From Virgisporangium aliadipatigenens (GTDB lineage: Bacteria > Actinomycetota > Actinomycetes > Mycobacteriales > Micromonosporaceae), in contig NZ_BOPF01000044.1 in assembly GCF_016863615.1 (NCBI RefSeq), positions 1 to 64,000 of the forward strand: a stretch of 64,000 nt of DNA, in the 5' to 3' direction. A model generated the notes under the pieces. The model was given only the letters and a program-made list of their open reading frames with translations, searched no databases and was not told the origin of the DNA. Within the stretch, counting starts at the first letter, position 1, and each line of letters opens with the position of its first letter. A program made the position numbers and the translations under genes. Shown here piece by piece: positions 1 through 9,193 of this stretch.

Positions 1-116
1 CCCCGGGGGCGCGACCGTTGCCTCCCGGGCCGCACCTCTGGCCCCTGCGGGGCTACGTTGTCACGTCCGCGTCCGGTCGCGGCGCCTCCGGCGGCCGGAT
101 CCCCGGTCCGCGCCCC

Positions 117-1088
117 TCAGCCGTCGTCGGAGGAGTGGCCGGGGAAGAGGTGGGCCGCGGGGTCGATGGCCACCGCGGCGTTGTTGACCGCAGTGGCGGC
201 CTCGCCGAAGCCGACCGCGATCAGGCGCACCTTGCCGGGGTACTCGCTGATGTCGCCGGCCGCGAAGACCCTTGGAAGGTTCGTCGCCGTGGTGGAGTCC
301 ACGACGATGTGGCGCTTGTCGAGGACCAGCCCCCAGGTGGCGAGCGGGCCGAGGTTGGCGGTGAAGCCGAGCGCCGCCACGACGGTGTCGGCGGGCAGCG
401 TGCGCCGTTCCTGCCCGGCCGGGGTGACGGCGACGCCGGTGACCCGCCCGTCACCGAGCAGGCGTTCGACCTGGGCGTTCACGATGAGCTCGATCGGCAG
501 CGCCTGCACCTTGGCCACGGTGGCGGCGTGCGCCCGGAACCGGTCCCGCCGGTGCACCAGCGTCACCGACTTCGCCAGCGGGTACAGCGACAGCGCCCAG
601 TCGAACGCCGAGTCGCCCCCGCCCACGATCACCACGTCGTGCCCGGCCAGCGCCTCCAGCCGGGGCACGAAGTAGCACACGCCGCTCCCGCCGAACGCCT
701 CCGCGGCCGGCAGCGGCCGGGAACTGAAGCTCCCGAGCCCACCGGTGATGATCACCGACCCGCACCGCAGCGACGAACCGTCGTCGAGCCCCAGCACCGG
801 CAGCCCGTCGTCGGTGTACACCAGCGTCTCGGCGCGCACACCCAGCCGGTAGGTCGGGTCGAACTGCGCCGCCTGCTCGACCAGCTGCGCCACCAGGTCC
901 CGCCCGCGCACCGCCGGGAACCCGGCCACGTCATAGATCATCTTTTCCGGGTACATCGCCGTGACCTGGCCGCCCGGCTCGGGCAGCGCGTCGATGACCA
1001 CGGTGGACAGTCCCCGGAACCCGGCGTAGTACGCGGCGAAGAGCCCGGTCGGACCCGCTCCCACCACCGCGACGTCCACGGCATGCAT
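117..1088 (-). CDS. Ferredoxin/flavodoxin-NADP(+) reductase-like FAD oxidoreductase (thioredoxin-reductase fold)
   Basis: Predicted 323-aa soluble flavoprotein. The N-terminus has the FAD dinucleotide motif VVGAGPTG (about residues 6-13), a central NAD(P)H motif VIVGGGDSA (about 150-158), and a C-terminal FAD motif FAAGDISEYPGK. There is no CxxC redox pair between the motifs, so it resembles the type-2 ferredoxin-NADP reductases rather than true thioredoxin reductase. The likely role is passing electrons between NADPH and ferredoxin or flavodoxin. I chose ATG at 1088 over the upstream in-frame start at 1124 because the protein then begins directly at the Rossmann strand and a TANNNT -10 box lies 7 nt upstream. 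Physiological partner unknown. Confidence 0.85.
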   Translation of the reverse strand: MHAVDVAVVGAGPTGLFAAYYAGFRGLSTVVIDALPEPGGQVTAMYPEKMIYDVAGFPAVRGRDLVAQLVEQAAQFDPTYRLGVRAETLVYTDDGLPVLGLDDGSSLRCGSVIITGGLGSFSSRPLPAAEAFGGSGVCYFVPRLEALAGHDVVIVGGGDSAFDWALSLYPLAKSVTLVHRRDRFRAHAATVAKVQALPIELIVNAQVERLLGDGRVTGVAVTPAGQERRTLPADTVVAALGFTANLGPLATWGLVLDKRHIVVDSTTATNLPRVFAAGDISEYPGKVRLIAVGFGEAATAVNNAAVAIDPAAHLFPGHSSDDG

Positions 1089-1095
1089 AGCGCGA

Positions 1096-1101
1096 ACGGT
1101 A
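1096..1101 (-). promoter_or_regulatory. -10 box of a probable leaderless transcript
   Basis: TACCGT on the minus strand ends 7 nt before the ATG at 1088. That distance puts the transcription start at or next to the start codon. Confidence 0.5.
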
Positions 1102-1136
1102 GGGTGACGCCCCTCACAGGGCAAGGGCGCTAAGGC

Positions 1137-1805
1137 TTACTTCAGGTCGTCATCGTCGTCATCGGCCTCGTCGGTCAGCGGATCGCCCTTGCGCCGCCGG
1201 AACGCGATCGCCGCGACGATCCCGCCGATGAACCCGAACAGGTGCCCCTGCCACGAGATCCGCTCGTCGGTCGGCAGAACGCCGATCAGCTGCCACCCGT
1301 AGAGCAGGCCGATCAGCAGGCCCACGGCGATGTTCCACCAGCTGTGCTCGACCACGCCGCGGGTGAGCAGCACGCCGAGGTAGCCGAAGATGAGGCCGCT
1401 CGCCCCGACGACCACGGTGCCGGTCTCGCCGGTGAACCACACGCCGACCCCGCTGATCACCGCGATGAGGACCGTCGACAGCCAGAACCGGCGCGGCCCC
1501 GCCGCCAGCACGAACGTCCCCATCAGGATCAACGGCGCGCTGTTGGCCAGCACGTGGGCGAAGTTGGCGTGCAGCAGCGGCGCGAAGACGATGCCGTCAA
1601 GGCCGGCGATCTCGTGCGGCAGGATGCCGCCCTGGACGTCGAGCCGACCGCCCATCAGCCTGCTGTCCACCAGTTCGATCAGAAAGAGAACCGGCACCAC
1701 GGCGCACATGGCGACGAAGGCGCGGCCGACCGCGGCGTAGAACGCGTCTGTCCCGAAACGCTGACTCACGTACGAGTAGGTAGCAGGGGTGAGGCACCCC
1801 TGCAA
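1137..1805 (-). CDS. Rhomboid family intramembrane serine protease
   Basis: A 222-aa polytopic membrane protein with about six hydrophobic segments. The rhomboid dyad is visible: GASG with Ser136 and a C-terminal-segment His188 in WQGHLFGF. A histidine/asparagine-containing segment (HANFAHVLANSAP, residues 79-91) matches the conserved rhomboid TM2 region. It should cut substrate transmembrane helices within the membrane. The C-terminus is a cytoplasmic Lys/Arg then Asp-rich tail (residues 203-222). The annotated start is TTG with TACCGT 6 nt upstream; a GTG at 1769 is an alternative start. Only 48 nt separate it from the upstream-lying flavoprotein gene on the same strand, so the two could be co-transcribed. 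Confidence 0.88.
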   Translation of the reverse strand: MQGCLTPATYSYVSQRFGTDAFYAAVGRAFVAMCAVVPVLFLIELVDSRLMGGRLDVQGGILPHEIAGLDGIVFAPLLHANFAHVLANSAPLILMGTFVLAAGPRRFWLSTVLIAVISGVGVWFTGETGTVVVGASGLIFGYLGVLLTRGVVEHSWWNIAVGLLIGLLYGWQLIGVLPTDERISWQGHLFGFIGGIVAAIAFRRRKGDPLTDEADDDDDDLK

Positions 1806-1823
1806 CGCGAGACGGTAGTGAAA

Positions 1824-2489
1824 TCAGTAATTGTTGTGGGACTGGAAGTAAGCCCACGCCCCGCAGGGGGTCTTGTACCGGCCGCGGATGTAGTCCAGGC
1901 CCCAGCGGATCTGCGTCGCCGCGTTGGTCCGCCAGTCGCTGCCGTACTTGGCGAGCTTGCTGGCCGGGAGGGCCTGCGGGATGCCGTACGCGCCGGAGCT
2001 CTTGTTCTCGGCGGTGGTGCGCCAGCCGCTCTCCTTGTCCCAGAGCTTCTCCAGGCAGGGCATCTGGTCGAGCCCGAAGCCGAACTCCGACAGCAGCGCG
2101 CAACCGATCTGCTTGTTGCCGCTGTAGCCGTTGCAGTCGGCGGGAACGTTGACCGGCTTGCCCGGCGAGCCGCTCGGCTTCGGCGAGGCGGACTTGCTGG
2201 GGCTCGCCGAGGGCACCTTCTTCGCCTGTTCGGCGGCGGCGACGGCGGCCTCGTCGGCCTTGCGCTGGGCGTCGCTGCGGGCGGCCCGCTCGGCCTCCGC
2301 GTGCTGGGCGGCCATCTCGGCGAGCTGCTTGCGCTGCTCGGCGTCGGCGGCGTCGGTGTTGTTCGAGGCCGCGGCCGGGCGGTCGTCCGAGTCGTTCAGC
2401 GCCACTGCCGCGCCGCCGGCCACCGCTCCCACGAGGAGCAGGACCGCGAGCACGCGGAATGGGCCGACCCGGTTCCAGAGCCGGATCAC
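1824..2489 (-). CDS. Exported lytic-transglycosylase-like protein (SLT/aggregation-promoting-factor type domain)
   Basis: Predicted 221 aa. A short basic N-terminus is followed by one membrane segment (about residues 9-31), an alanine/glutamate-rich predicted coiled coil (about 46-91), a Ser/Pro linker, and a C-terminal domain of about 95 residues. The domain carries LWDKESGWR with candidate catalytic Glu153, then AYGIPQALP and a terminal WAYFQSHNNY. This is the pattern of actinobacterial transglycosylase-like cell-wall proteins that act on peptidoglycan outside the membrane. The GTG at 2489 is chosen because GGAGGG lies 9 nt upstream; the longer reading frame to 2651 has no such site and its extra residues look non-coding. 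Confidence 0.82.
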   Translation of the reverse strand: MIRLWNRVGPFRVLAVLLLVGAVAGGAAVALNDSDDRPAAASNNTDAADAEQRKQLAEMAAQHAEAERAARSDAQRKADEAAVAAAEQAKKVPSASPSKSASPKPSGSPGKPVNVPADCNGYSGNKQIGCALLSEFGFGLDQMPCLEKLWDKESGWRTTAENKSSGAYGIPQALPASKLAKYGSDWRTNAATQIRWGLDYIRGRYKTPCGAWAYFQSHNNY

Positions 2490-2727
2490 TCGATGGTTCC
2501 CTCCGTCGGTGACAAGGGCCGGATGTCCCGCACAACTACGGCGAGTCACAACCGGTGCACCCGACGAGAGGCATCCCTGGCGCTCCCGGACGGGCGACGA
2601 ACCGGGCAGCACACTCAGCACCGCTCCGGTCCGTCGAACACCCTGTCCCACGCTCGGGCAACCTGGCGACCCGAGCGCGGGACATTGTGAAGCAAGTCAC
2701 ATCACCATAATAGGTGATAGCAGACAA

Positions 2728-4155
2728 TCAGGGAGAGAACGGCTGATCTTCCAGGAGGTCCGTGACTACCTCCGCGATGGCGGAGCGTTCCGAACGGGTC
2801 AGGGTCACGTGGGCGAACAACGGGTGCCCCTTCAACACCTCGATCACCGCCGCGATGCCGTCGTGACGGCCCACGCGCAAGTTGTCACGCTGAGCGACAT
2901 CGTGCGTCAGCACCACCCGCGAGCCGGTGCCGATGCGGGACAGCACGGTGAGCAGGACACCGCGTTCGAGCGACTGCGCTTCGTCGACGATCACGAACGA
3001 GTCGTGCAGGCTGCGCCCGCGGATGTGGGTCAGCGGCAGGACCTCCAGCATCCCGCGCGCCACGACCTCCTCCATGACGTTGTCGTGCACCACCGCGCTG
3101 AGCGTGTCGAAGACGGCCTGACCCCAGGGGTTCATCTTCTCGGACTCGCTGCCCGGCAAGAATCCCAGCTCCTGCCCGCCGACGGCGTACAGCGGCCGGA
3201 AGACGACGACCTTCTTGTGCTTACGGCGTTCCATCACCAGATCGAGACCGGCGCACAGCGCCAGGGCCGACTTGCCCGTACCGGCGCGGCCGCCCAGGGA
3301 GACGATGCCCACCGAGTCGTCCAGCAGCAGGTCCAGCGCGATCCGCTGCTCCGCCGAACGCCCCCGCAGCCCGAACGCCTCCCGGTCCCCGCGGACCAGC
3401 CGCACCGTCTTGTCCGGGCCCACCCGTCCCAGCGCCGATCCGTTGCTCGACTGGAGCACCAGGCCGGTGTGGCAGGGCAGCCCCTGCGCACCCTCGAGAT
3501 CCAGCTCCTCGCCCGCGTAAAGCTGCTTCACCTGGTCCTCGCCGGCCGGCAGCTCGACGATGCCGGTCCAGGTCGGGTCGCCGACCGGCCCCTGCCGGTA
3601 CTCGTCGGCCCGCAGGCCCACGGACGCGGCCTTCACCCGCAGCGGCATGTCCTTCGTGACCAGCGTGACGTCGTTGCCCTCCGCCGCCAGCCCCAGAGCC
3701 ACCGTGAGGATCCGGGTGTCGTTGGCCTCGTTGCGGAAACCGGGCGGCAGCACCTGCGGATCGGCGTGGTTGAGCTCGACGCGCAGCGTCCCACCGTTTT
3801 CGGTGATCGGCACGGGTAGGTCGAGGCGACCGTGTTGCACCCGCAGGTCGTCGAGGAACCGCAGCGAACGGCGGGCGAACCAGCCGAGCTCGGGGTGATG
3901 GCGCTTGGCCTCCATCTCCGAGATGACGACCAGCGGGAGCACGACCTCGTGCTCGTCGAAGCGGTTGAACGCCGCCGGATCGGAGAGCAGGACTGAGGTA
4001 TCAAGAACGAAGACCCGGCGCTTTGGGGCGGCCTCCTCGGCCGTCGCCCGGGTGCGCGCCCGGGTCGTCCTCTTGCGGGGGGCGGGAGCCGGAGCGTCAG
4101 CGGCGCCGGCGGCCTGCGGGGCGGCGCCCCGCGAGCTGGTACGACGTACGGTCAC
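2728..4155 (-). CDS. PhoH family protein: PIN domain fused to PhoH ATPase
   Basis: A 475-aa cytoplasmic protein. The N-terminal PIN nuclease-like domain starts at [13 protein letters not shown] (Asp52 is the first expected acidic metal ligand). The C-terminal PhoH P-loop domain has Walker A GRAGTGKS (about residue 289) and Walker B FVIVDEAQ (about 387). The fusion corresponds to the PhoH2-type proteins reported to act as RNA helicase/RNases in mycobacteria; that activity is inferred here. The GTG at 4155 is preferred because GGAG lies 7 nt upstream, while the longer open frame to 4215 begins in non-conserved arginine-rich sequence. Monocistronic by layout. Confidence 0.88.
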   Translation of the reverse strand: MTVRRTSSRGAAPQAAGAADAPAPAPRKRTTRARTRATAEEAAPKRRVFVLDTSVLLSDPAAFNRFDEHEVVLPLVVISEMEAKRHHPELGWFARRSLRFLDDLRVQHGRLDLPVPITENGGTLRVELNHADPQVLPPGFRNEANDTRILTVALGLAAEGNDVTLVTKDMPLRVKAASVGLRADEYRQGPVGDPTWTGIVELPAGEDQVKQLYAGEELDLEGAQGLPCHTGLVLQSSNGSALGRVGPDKTVRLVRGDREAFGLRGRSAEQRIALDLLLDDSVGIVSLGGRAGTGKSALALCAGLDLVMERRKHKKVVVFRPLYAVGGQELGFLPGSESEKMNPWGQAVFDTLSAVVHDNVMEEVVARGMLEVLPLTHIRGRSLHDSFVIVDEAQSLERGVLLTVLSRIGTGSRVVLTHDVAQRDNLRVGRHDGIAAVIEVLKGHPLFAHVTLTRSERSAIAEVVTDLLEDQPFSP

Positions 4156-4374
4156 GGAGCAACTCCAACGGGCGGACACCCCCACCCGTCCTCGCCGCGT
4201 CCGACCACCCGGCACGGGGTCGGGTGCGGACCCCGGGATGGAACGCCGGGACTGCCGGGCGGTGCGGGAAAACCCCGTTCCGCACTAGAACGCTAACGGG
4301 TGCGGGCACGTTCGGCCAGACACCGCGCGCGGCGATCCCGGTGCAGGTGGGGAGCGTTAACCCGGAGGAAACGC

Positions 4375-4405
4375 AAGGGGATCCGCCGGTTCAACGGACC
4401 CCCTT
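4375..4405 (-). terminator. Probable rho-independent terminator of pckG
   Basis: An 11-bp stem with one G-U wobble in the minus-strand RNA and a 9-nt loop. It begins a few nucleotides after the pckG stop codon. A short T-containing stretch follows rather than a long U tract. Confidence 0.6.
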
Positions 4406-4411
4406 ACACCG

Positions 4412-6244
4412 TCACTCCACGCCGAGGCGTGCCTTCAGCGCGTCCAGCTCCGCCCACAGCACTCCGGGCAGCCTGTCCCCGAACCTGTTGAACCACTCGG
4501 TGACCTGCGGAATCTCCGCACGCCACTCGTCGGCGTCGACCCGCAGCGCCGCCTCCAGATCGGCCTCGGTGAGATCCAGCCCGTCGGTGTCGAGGGACGC
4601 CGCCGTCGGGATCTTGCCCACCGGCGAGTCGACCGCGTCGGCGGTGCCCTCGATCCGTTCGACGACCCACTTCAGCACGCGCGAGTTCTCGCCGAACCCG
4701 GGCCACAGGAACCGGCCGTCGGCACCCCGGCGGAACCAGTTGACGTAGAAGACCCGGGGCAGCTTGCTCGCATCGCCGTCGACGCCCTTGCCCATGGAGA
4801 TCCAGTGCGCGAAGTAGTCGCCGGCGTTGTAGCCGATGAACGGCAGCATCGCCATCGGGTCGCGGCGCACGACGCCCACCTTGCCGGCCGCGGCGGCGGT
4901 GGTCTCCGAGGAGAGCGTCGCCCCCATGTAGACCCCGTGCACCCAGTCCCGCGCCTCGGCGATCAGCGGGATGGTGGTGCGCCGCCGCCCGCCGAAGAGG
5001 ATCGCGTCGATCGGCACGCCCTTCGGGTCCTCGTACTCCGGCGCCAGGATCGGGCACTGGTTGATCGGCGTGCAGAAGCGGGAGTTCGGGTGGGACGAGG
5101 GCTCGTCCGAGTCGGGCGTCCAGTCGCGGCCCTTCCAGTCGGTGAGGTGCGCGGGCGGCTCGCCCATGCCCTCCCACCAGATGTCGCCGTCGTCGGTGAG
5201 TGCCACGTTGGTGTAGACGGAATTGCCCTTGGCCAGCGTGCGCATGGCGTTGGGGTTGGTCCGCCAGTCGGTGCCGGGCGCGACGCCGAAGAGGCCGTAC
5301 TCCGGGTTGACCGCGTAGAGCCGGCCGTCCTCGCCGAAGCGCATCCACGCGATGTCGTCCCCGAGCGTCTCCACCTTCCAGCCCGGGATCGTCGGCTCCA
5401 GCATCGCCAGGTTGGTCTTGCCGCAGGCCGACGGGAACGCCGCCGCGACGTAGTACACCTTCCGCTGCGGCGAGGTGAGCTTGAGGATCAGCATGTGCTC
5501 GGCCAGCCAGCCCTCGTCGCGGCCCATGGCGCTGGCGATGCGCAGCGAGAAGCACTTCTTGCCGAGCAGGGAGTTGCCGCCGTAGCCGGAGCCGAAGCTC
5601 CAGATCTCGCGGGTCTCCGGGAAGTGCGAGATGTACTTGGTCTCGTTGCACGGCCAGGCGACGTCCGCCTCACCCGGTTCCAGCGGGGCGCCCACGGAGT
5701 GCAGGCACGGAACGAAGTCGGCGTCGTCGCCCATGCGTTCGAGGACGGCGCTGCCCATCCGGGTCATGATGCGCATGCTCGCCACGACGTACGGGCTGTC
5801 GGTGAGTTCCACACCGAACATCGGCTGCTCCGCCGTGAGCGGCCCCATGCAGAACGGGATCACGTACAGCGTGCGCCCGCGCATGCACCCGCGGTACAGC
5901 TCGGTCATGACGCGTTTCATCTCGTCCGGCGCCATCCAATTGTTGGTGGGACCGGCGTCGGATTCGTCGACCGAGCAGATGAACGTGCGCTCCTCGACGC
6001 GCGCCACATCCGTCGGGTCCGTTCTCGCCCAGAAAGAGTTGGGCCGCTTTTCCGCATTCAGCCGGGTCAATACTCCGGCATCCACCAATTGGTCGGTGAG
6101 ACTTTTCCACTCGTCGTCTGAGCCGTCGCACCAGACCACGCGGTCGGGTGTCGTCAGCGCTGCTACGTCGCGCACCCAGGCCAGCAGCCCGGCGTGCGAG
6201 GTGGGGGCCTGGTCGAGCCCCTTGACAGTTGTCGGAGCGGACAT
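4412..6244 (-). CDS. pckG: Phosphoenolpyruvate carboxykinase (GTP)
   Basis: A 610-aa enzyme, the normal length for GTP-dependent PEPCK. It converts oxaloacetate plus GTP to phosphoenolpyruvate, CO2 and GDP, linking the TCA cycle to gluconeogenesis. The family P-loop with the reactive cysteine, [13 protein letters not shown], is present, as are the substrate-site stretch [16 protein letters not shown] and the guanine-side region. I start at ATG 6244 ([12 protein letters not shown]) because AAGGAGA lies 8 nt upstream. The open frame extends to 6640, but that stretch is promoter DNA. The leader carries an inverted repeat, and a CRP-like site lies about 165 bp upstream. Confidence 0.97.
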   Translation of the reverse strand: MSAPTTVKGLDQAPTSHAGLLAWVRDVAALTTPDRVVWCDGSDDEWKSLTDQLVDAGVLTRLNAEKRPNSFWARTDPTDVARVEERTFICSVDESDAGPTNNWMAPDEMKRVMTELYRGCMRGRTLYVIPFCMGPLTAEQPMFGVELTDSPYVVASMRIMTRMGSAVLERMGDDADFVPCLHSVGAPLEPGEADVAWPCNETKYISHFPETREIWSFGSGYGGNSLLGKKCFSLRIASAMGRDEGWLAEHMLILKLTSPQRKVYYVAAAFPSACGKTNLAMLEPTIPGWKVETLGDDIAWMRFGEDGRLYAVNPEYGLFGVAPGTDWRTNPNAMRTLAKGNSVYTNVALTDDGDIWWEGMGEPPAHLTDWKGRDWTPDSDEPSSHPNSRFCTPINQCPILAPEYEDPKGVPIDAILFGGRRRTTIPLIAEARDWVHGVYMGATLSSETTAAAAGKVGVVRRDPMAMLPFIGYNAGDYFAHWISMGKGVDGDASKLPRVFYVNWFRRGADGRFLWPGFGENSRVLKWVVERIEGTADAVDSPVGKIPTAASLDTDGLDLTEADLEAALRVDADEWRAEIPQVTEWFNRFGDRLPGVLWAELDALKARLGVE

Positions 6245-6290
6245 CGGGCATCTCCTTGCGGTCGAACCGACCTTGGGGGCACCGTTTCCC

Positions 6291-6322
6291 GCCCGGGTTT
6301 GCACGGGTACGACAACCCGGGC
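6291..6322 (-). promoter_or_regulatory. Inverted repeat in the pckG leader
   Basis: GCCCGGGTT and AACCCGGGC are separated by 14 nt, 47-78 nt upstream of the pckG start codon. It could fold in the 5' UTR or serve as an operator; which one cannot be told from sequence. Confidence 0.4.
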
Positions 6323-6408
6323 CGCGTGGCGATATCTACGCGACCGAACGGGAAACGGGGATTGGCCTGAGCGTAAACCCGCGTACCCGCTGGGAGCGTT
6401 TCCAACCT

Positions 6409-6424
6409 TGTGAAGATATGCACA
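6409..6424. promoter_or_regulatory. CRP-like binding site upstream of pckG
   Basis: TGTGA-AGATAT-GCACA fits the TGTGA-N6-TCACA pattern of Crp-family regulators with one mismatch. It lies in the pckG/gtrA divergent region. Carbon-source or cAMP control of gluconeogenesis would make sense but is inference. Confidence 0.4.
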
Positions 6425-6599
6425 AATACCGAGACTTTTGCGCGCGGAGGCGCATTGTCGAGCAATTCTGCGGCCTTCCGCGCACCTTCGCGCAAGACCT
6501 CGCGTGACGGCCGGTCGGCGACGCGCCGCGCCGCGCGACGGCGGTCCGCCGCGTACCCTCGACCGGGTGTCCACGCAGCAGCGACCCGGAGAGCAGACA

Positions 6600-7127
6600 G
6601 TGAGCCCTGTCGACCCTGACGAGCCCCACACCGTCGACATCGCTTCGGCGACCGCCGAGGTCAGCGCGGCCGATCACGCGCCCGACGTCGAGACCCCCCG
6701 TGGCCTCGGCCGCTTCCGGCACCTCGTGCACGAACTGGGCAAGTTCGGCACCGTGGGCGGCATCAGCTTCATCGTCGACACGGCGATCTTCCTGACCCTG
6801 CAGAAGGCGGACTTCGAGCCGCTGACCGCCGCCACCATTTCCATGGTGATCGCCGCGTCGGTGGCGTTCGTGGGCAACCGGTTCTGGACGTGGCGCGATC
6901 GCGAGCGCACCGGGCTACGGCGCGAATACAGTCTGTATTTCATCTTCAATCTGATCGGCCTGCTGATCACGCTCGCCTGTCTGGGCATCACGACCTACGG
7001 ACTGGGCGCGATCTGGCCGGTTTTCAGCAGCGACGGCGCGGAATTCGTCGCCAAGCAGATCGTCGGAACGGGCCTGGGCACGCTGTTCCGCTTCTGGGCA
7101 TACCGCAATATCGTGTTCAAGAAGTAA
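6600..7127 (+). CDS. GtrA family membrane protein (first of two)
   Basis: A 175-aa protein with a hydrophilic N-terminus of about 45 residues and four predicted transmembrane segments. The GtrA-type endings [12 protein letters not shown] and [13 protein letters not shown] are clear. GtrA proteins are small inner-membrane proteins linked to moving polyprenyl-linked sugars or modifying cell-surface glycans. The GTG at 6600 is chosen because GGAG precedes it at 8 nt; the GTG at 6567 has no ribosome-binding site. The next gene encodes a second GtrA protein in the same direction. Confidence 0.88.
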   Translation: MSPVDPDEPHTVDIASATAEVSAADHAPDVETPRGLGRFRHLVHELGKFGTVGGISFIVDTAIFLTLQKADFEPLTAATISMVIAASVAFVGNRFWTWRDRERTGLRREYSLYFIFNLIGLLITLACLGITTYGLGAIWPVFSSDGAEFVAKQIVGTGLGTLFRFWAYRNIVFKK

Positions 7128-7188
7128 CCCAGAGCCGATGTCACCCGACCGCAACATCGAGCGTCGTGCGTCCGGTTGACCCGTCACG

Positions 7189-7194
7189 TACAGT
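7189..7194 (+). promoter_or_regulatory. -10 box, probable leaderless promoter
   Basis: TACAGT ends 6 nt before the GTG at 7201, so the second gtrA gene probably has its own start site. Confidence 0.5.
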
Positions 7195-7200
7195 TGCCCG

Positions 7201-7782
7201 GTGCGCCTAGCCTCCATTACGCCGCAACGGCTCCGGTCCCTAGCGCCAGAAGCGTCGGCGTTCGCGCTGATCGGCCTCGCCAATACGCTCGCCTACTTCG
7301 TCATCGTCAACCTGACGGTCGGCATCGGCGCGGTGAAGGCACAGGTGATCGCCACGCTCATCACCACGGCGACGTCGTACCTCGCCAACCGGCACTGGAC
7401 CTACCGGTCCCGGCCGAAGAGCAAGAAGCGCCGTGAGTACAGCCTCTTCTTCGCGTTCAACATGGCGGGGCTGGTGATCCAGTCGGGCGTCGTGGCCGTC
7501 GGCGAGTACGGCTTCGGGCTGACGCTCACCGAAAACCGGCTGTGGTTCAACTTCTTCACCTGCATCGGCGTCGGCCTGGCCACGCTGTTCCGGTTCTGGG
7601 CCTACCGCACGCTGGTCTTCCGGAAGCACCCCAGCGACCACGCCGCCCCGACGGGTGCCGCCGAGGGTCTGGCGGAGGTGCTGGAAGAGGAGTCCGAGGT
7701 CGGCCATCTCACCGGCAGGCTCGACGACGATCTCAGCCGGCTCGAGCGGCCGGCGCGCGCCGACAGCCGCGCCGACAGCTAG
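7201..7782 (+). CDS. GtrA family membrane protein (second of two)
   Basis: A 193-aa four-helix membrane protein related to the preceding gene product. It shares the loop YLANRHWTYRSRPK, the stretch REYSLFFAFN and the ending FRFWAYRTLVFRKH. Unlike the first copy it has a hydrophilic C-terminal extension of about 50 residues rich in Glu and Asp. The role is presumably transport or modification of a lipid-linked glycosyl donor; no glycosyltransferase partner is encoded nearby. The GTG at 7201 is supported by a TANNNT box at leaderless distance. Its stop overlaps the end of the convergent PH-domain gene by 4 bp. Confidence 0.88.
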   Translation: MRLASITPQRLRSLAPEASAFALIGLANTLAYFVIVNLTVGIGAVKAQVIATLITTATSYLANRHWTYRSRPKSKKRREYSLFFAFNMAGLVIQSGVVAVGEYGFGLTLTENRLWFNFFTCIGVGLATLFRFWAYRTLVFRKHPSDHAAPTGAAEGLAEVLEEESEVGHLTGRLDDDLSRLERPARADSRADS

Positions 7783-8339
7783 GAGACGTTCCCCTCGCGC
7801 AGGTCGCGGACCCGCTTCGGCGCGATCTCCTGCTCGTCCTCGGCCGCCATCGCGGCATACCGGGCCCGGTCGGCCTCTACCAGCTCGTAGAGGACCGTCT
7901 GGGCCCGTTCCACGCCCGGCAGGTCGATCAGGGCGAGCTGGCCCCGCTCACCGGCCGACTCGATCGTGAGCGTGCCGCAGCCGAGCATCCGGTCCAGCAG
8001 GTTGTGCGAGAACGACACGTCGTTGATCCGCCCCAGCGGGATGTCCCGCCCCTGGCGGGCGAAGACGCCCTCCCGGAAGAGCACCCGCTCGTCGGTGAAC
8101 ACGTAGTGCACGCTGCGCCACCGCAGCCACGGCCAGTAGGTGAGCCACAGCGACAGCACCAGCGCGATGACGGCCACCACGAGCGTCGCGACGCCCCACC
8201 AGAGCACCGCCGTGGCGATCACCGCCAGAACGGCCACCACCAGGAAGAACATCGGTCCGATCAGGGACTTCCAGTGCGGGTGCCGGTGGAGCACCACGCT
8301 CTCGTCGGTGGTCAGGACGCTGTCCGGAAAGGCCGCCAC
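7779..8339 (-). CDS. PH domain-containing membrane protein (bPH2/YdbT-like)
   Basis: A 186-aa protein. Two adjacent hydrophobic segments (about residues 20-65, GPMFFLVVAVLAVIATAVLWW then a second helix) are followed by a bacterial PH-like domain (about 70-150) with the typical VFTDERVLFREGVFARQGRDIPL and INDVSFSHNLLDR stretches. The C-terminus is charged. Proteins of this type are membrane-associated, mostly without known function. The GTG at 8339 is chosen because TAGCCT sits exactly 7 nt upstream and because it follows the birA stop by only 10 bp; an upstream ATG would overlap birA. Confidence 0.8.
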   Translation of the reverse strand: MAAFPDSVLTTDESVVLHRHPHWKSLIGPMFFLVVAVLAVIATAVLWWGVATLVVAVIALVLSLWLTYWPWLRWRSVHYVFTDERVLFREGVFARQGRDIPLGRINDVSFSHNLLDRMLGCGTLTIESAGERGQLALIDLPGVERAQTVLYELVEADRARYAAMAAEDEQEIAPKRVRDLREGNVS

Positions 8340-8346
8340 GGGCGTC

Positions 8347-8352
8347 AGGCTA
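8347..8352 (-). promoter_or_regulatory. -10 box inside the end of birA
   Basis: TAGCCT, whose first three bases are the birA stop codon, ends 7 nt before the GTG at 8339 of the PH-domain gene. Confidence 0.45.
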
Positions 8353-9150
8353 ACGCAAGTGCACGACATCACCGGCCGCATAAGCCACACCCGCCACCAC
8401 GAGGCGGCCGTCGTCGTCGATGTTCTGCGCCGGGCCCTCCGCGACCGCCCCGCCGGGCAGCTCCACCCGGACGTCGCGACCGATCGTCGCGCAGTGGAAG
8501 AGATAGGCCTCCCGCAGCCCGCTCTCCTCGACGTCGCCCTTCGCGTCGTGCCACCGCCGGTACCAGCCCGCGAGGGAACGCAGCACCGCGCGCAGCACCG
8601 GCCCCCGGTCCGCGACGGCCGCGCCGGCGAGCGCGAGCGACGTGGCCGTCGGGACGGGCAGTTCCTCCGCGCGCAGCGACACGTTGAGGCCGATGCCGAC
8701 GACGATCGCACCGTCGTGCGCCTCGACGAGGATGCCGCCGAGCTTGCGTTCGGCGACGAGCACGTCGTTGGGCCACTTGAGCACGGCGTCGATCAGCCCC
8801 ACCCGCCGGACGGCCTCCGTGACCGCCACGCCGGTCAGCAGCGGCAGCCACCCGTAGCGGGCCGGAGGAACGGCGGTCGGCCGCAGCAGCGCGCTGACGG
8901 CGATGCCCGCGCGCGGCGGCGAGGTCCACTGCCGCCCCAGGCGTCCCTTGCCGGCCTCCTGGCTCTCGGCGCTGATCACCAGCCCCTCGGGTGCGCCATC
9001 GCGGGCCGCGGCCGCGACGTCGGCGTTCGTGGAGGCGGTGCGGGGCACCACCCGGACGTCCGTCCAGAGCCCGTCGGGCACCACCAGCGCCCTGCGCAGG
9101 GCCTCCGCCCGTAACGGAGGGCGATCAAGATCATGGTATGGGTTAACCAT
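8350..9150 (-). CDS. birA: Biotin--[acetyl-CoA-carboxylase] ligase
   Basis: A 266-aa enzyme that activates biotin as biotinyl-AMP and attaches it to the lysine of biotin carboxyl carrier domains. The ATP/biotin-binding loop GKGRLGRQW and the catalytic-core motif KWPNDVLVAERKLGGIL are present, followed by the small C-terminal SH3-like domain. No N-terminal helix-turn-helix is present, so this is the mono-functional type that does not repress a biotin operon. The ATG at 9150 starts MVNPYHDLDRPPL. It is divergent from the carboxylase beta gene. Its likely substrate, the alpha subunit with an EAMKMEQ motif, is encoded at 15807. Confidence 0.93.
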   Translation of the reverse strand: MVNPYHDLDRPPLRAEALRRALVVPDGLWTDVRVVPRTASTNADVAAAARDGAPEGLVISAESQEAGKGRLGRQWTSPPRAGIAVSALLRPTAVPPARYGWLPLLTGVAVTEAVRRVGLIDAVLKWPNDVLVAERKLGGILVEAHDGAIVVGIGLNVSLRAEELPVPTATSLALAGAAVADRGPVLRAVLRSLAGWYRRWHDAKGDVEESGLREAYLFHCATIGRDVRVELPGGAVAEGPAQNIDDDGRLVVAGVAYAAGDVVHLR

Positions 9151-9193
9151 CCGGCTATTCTGACGACACTGAACGACGGTTAATATCCGGCGG
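9151..9193. promoter_or_regulatory. Compact divergent promoter between birA and the carboxylase beta gene
   Basis: Only 43 bp separate the two start codons. On the plus strand TAATAT (9181-9186) ends 7 nt before GTG 9194. On the minus strand CAGAAT ends 6 nt before ATG 9150. Both transcripts would be leaderless, and the two promoters must overlap. Confidence 0.5.

Larger units (their letters stand above)
6245..6599. other. Intergenic control region between pckG and the first gtrA gene
   Basis: No gene is supported here. The region holds the pckG leader, with an inverted repeat of 9-bp arms at 6291-6299 and 6314-6322. Around 6409-6424 there is a CRP-like palindrome in an AT-richer stretch. 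The divergent promoter for the gtrA pair should lie toward 6600 but is not obvious. Confidence 0.6.

Noticed and set aside
18-1133. Long plus-strand frame opposite the flavoprotein gene
   Set aside because: Its translation is Arg/Gly/His-rich and lacks motifs, while the minus strand has clear FAD and NAD(P)H motifs; it is a high-GC shadow.
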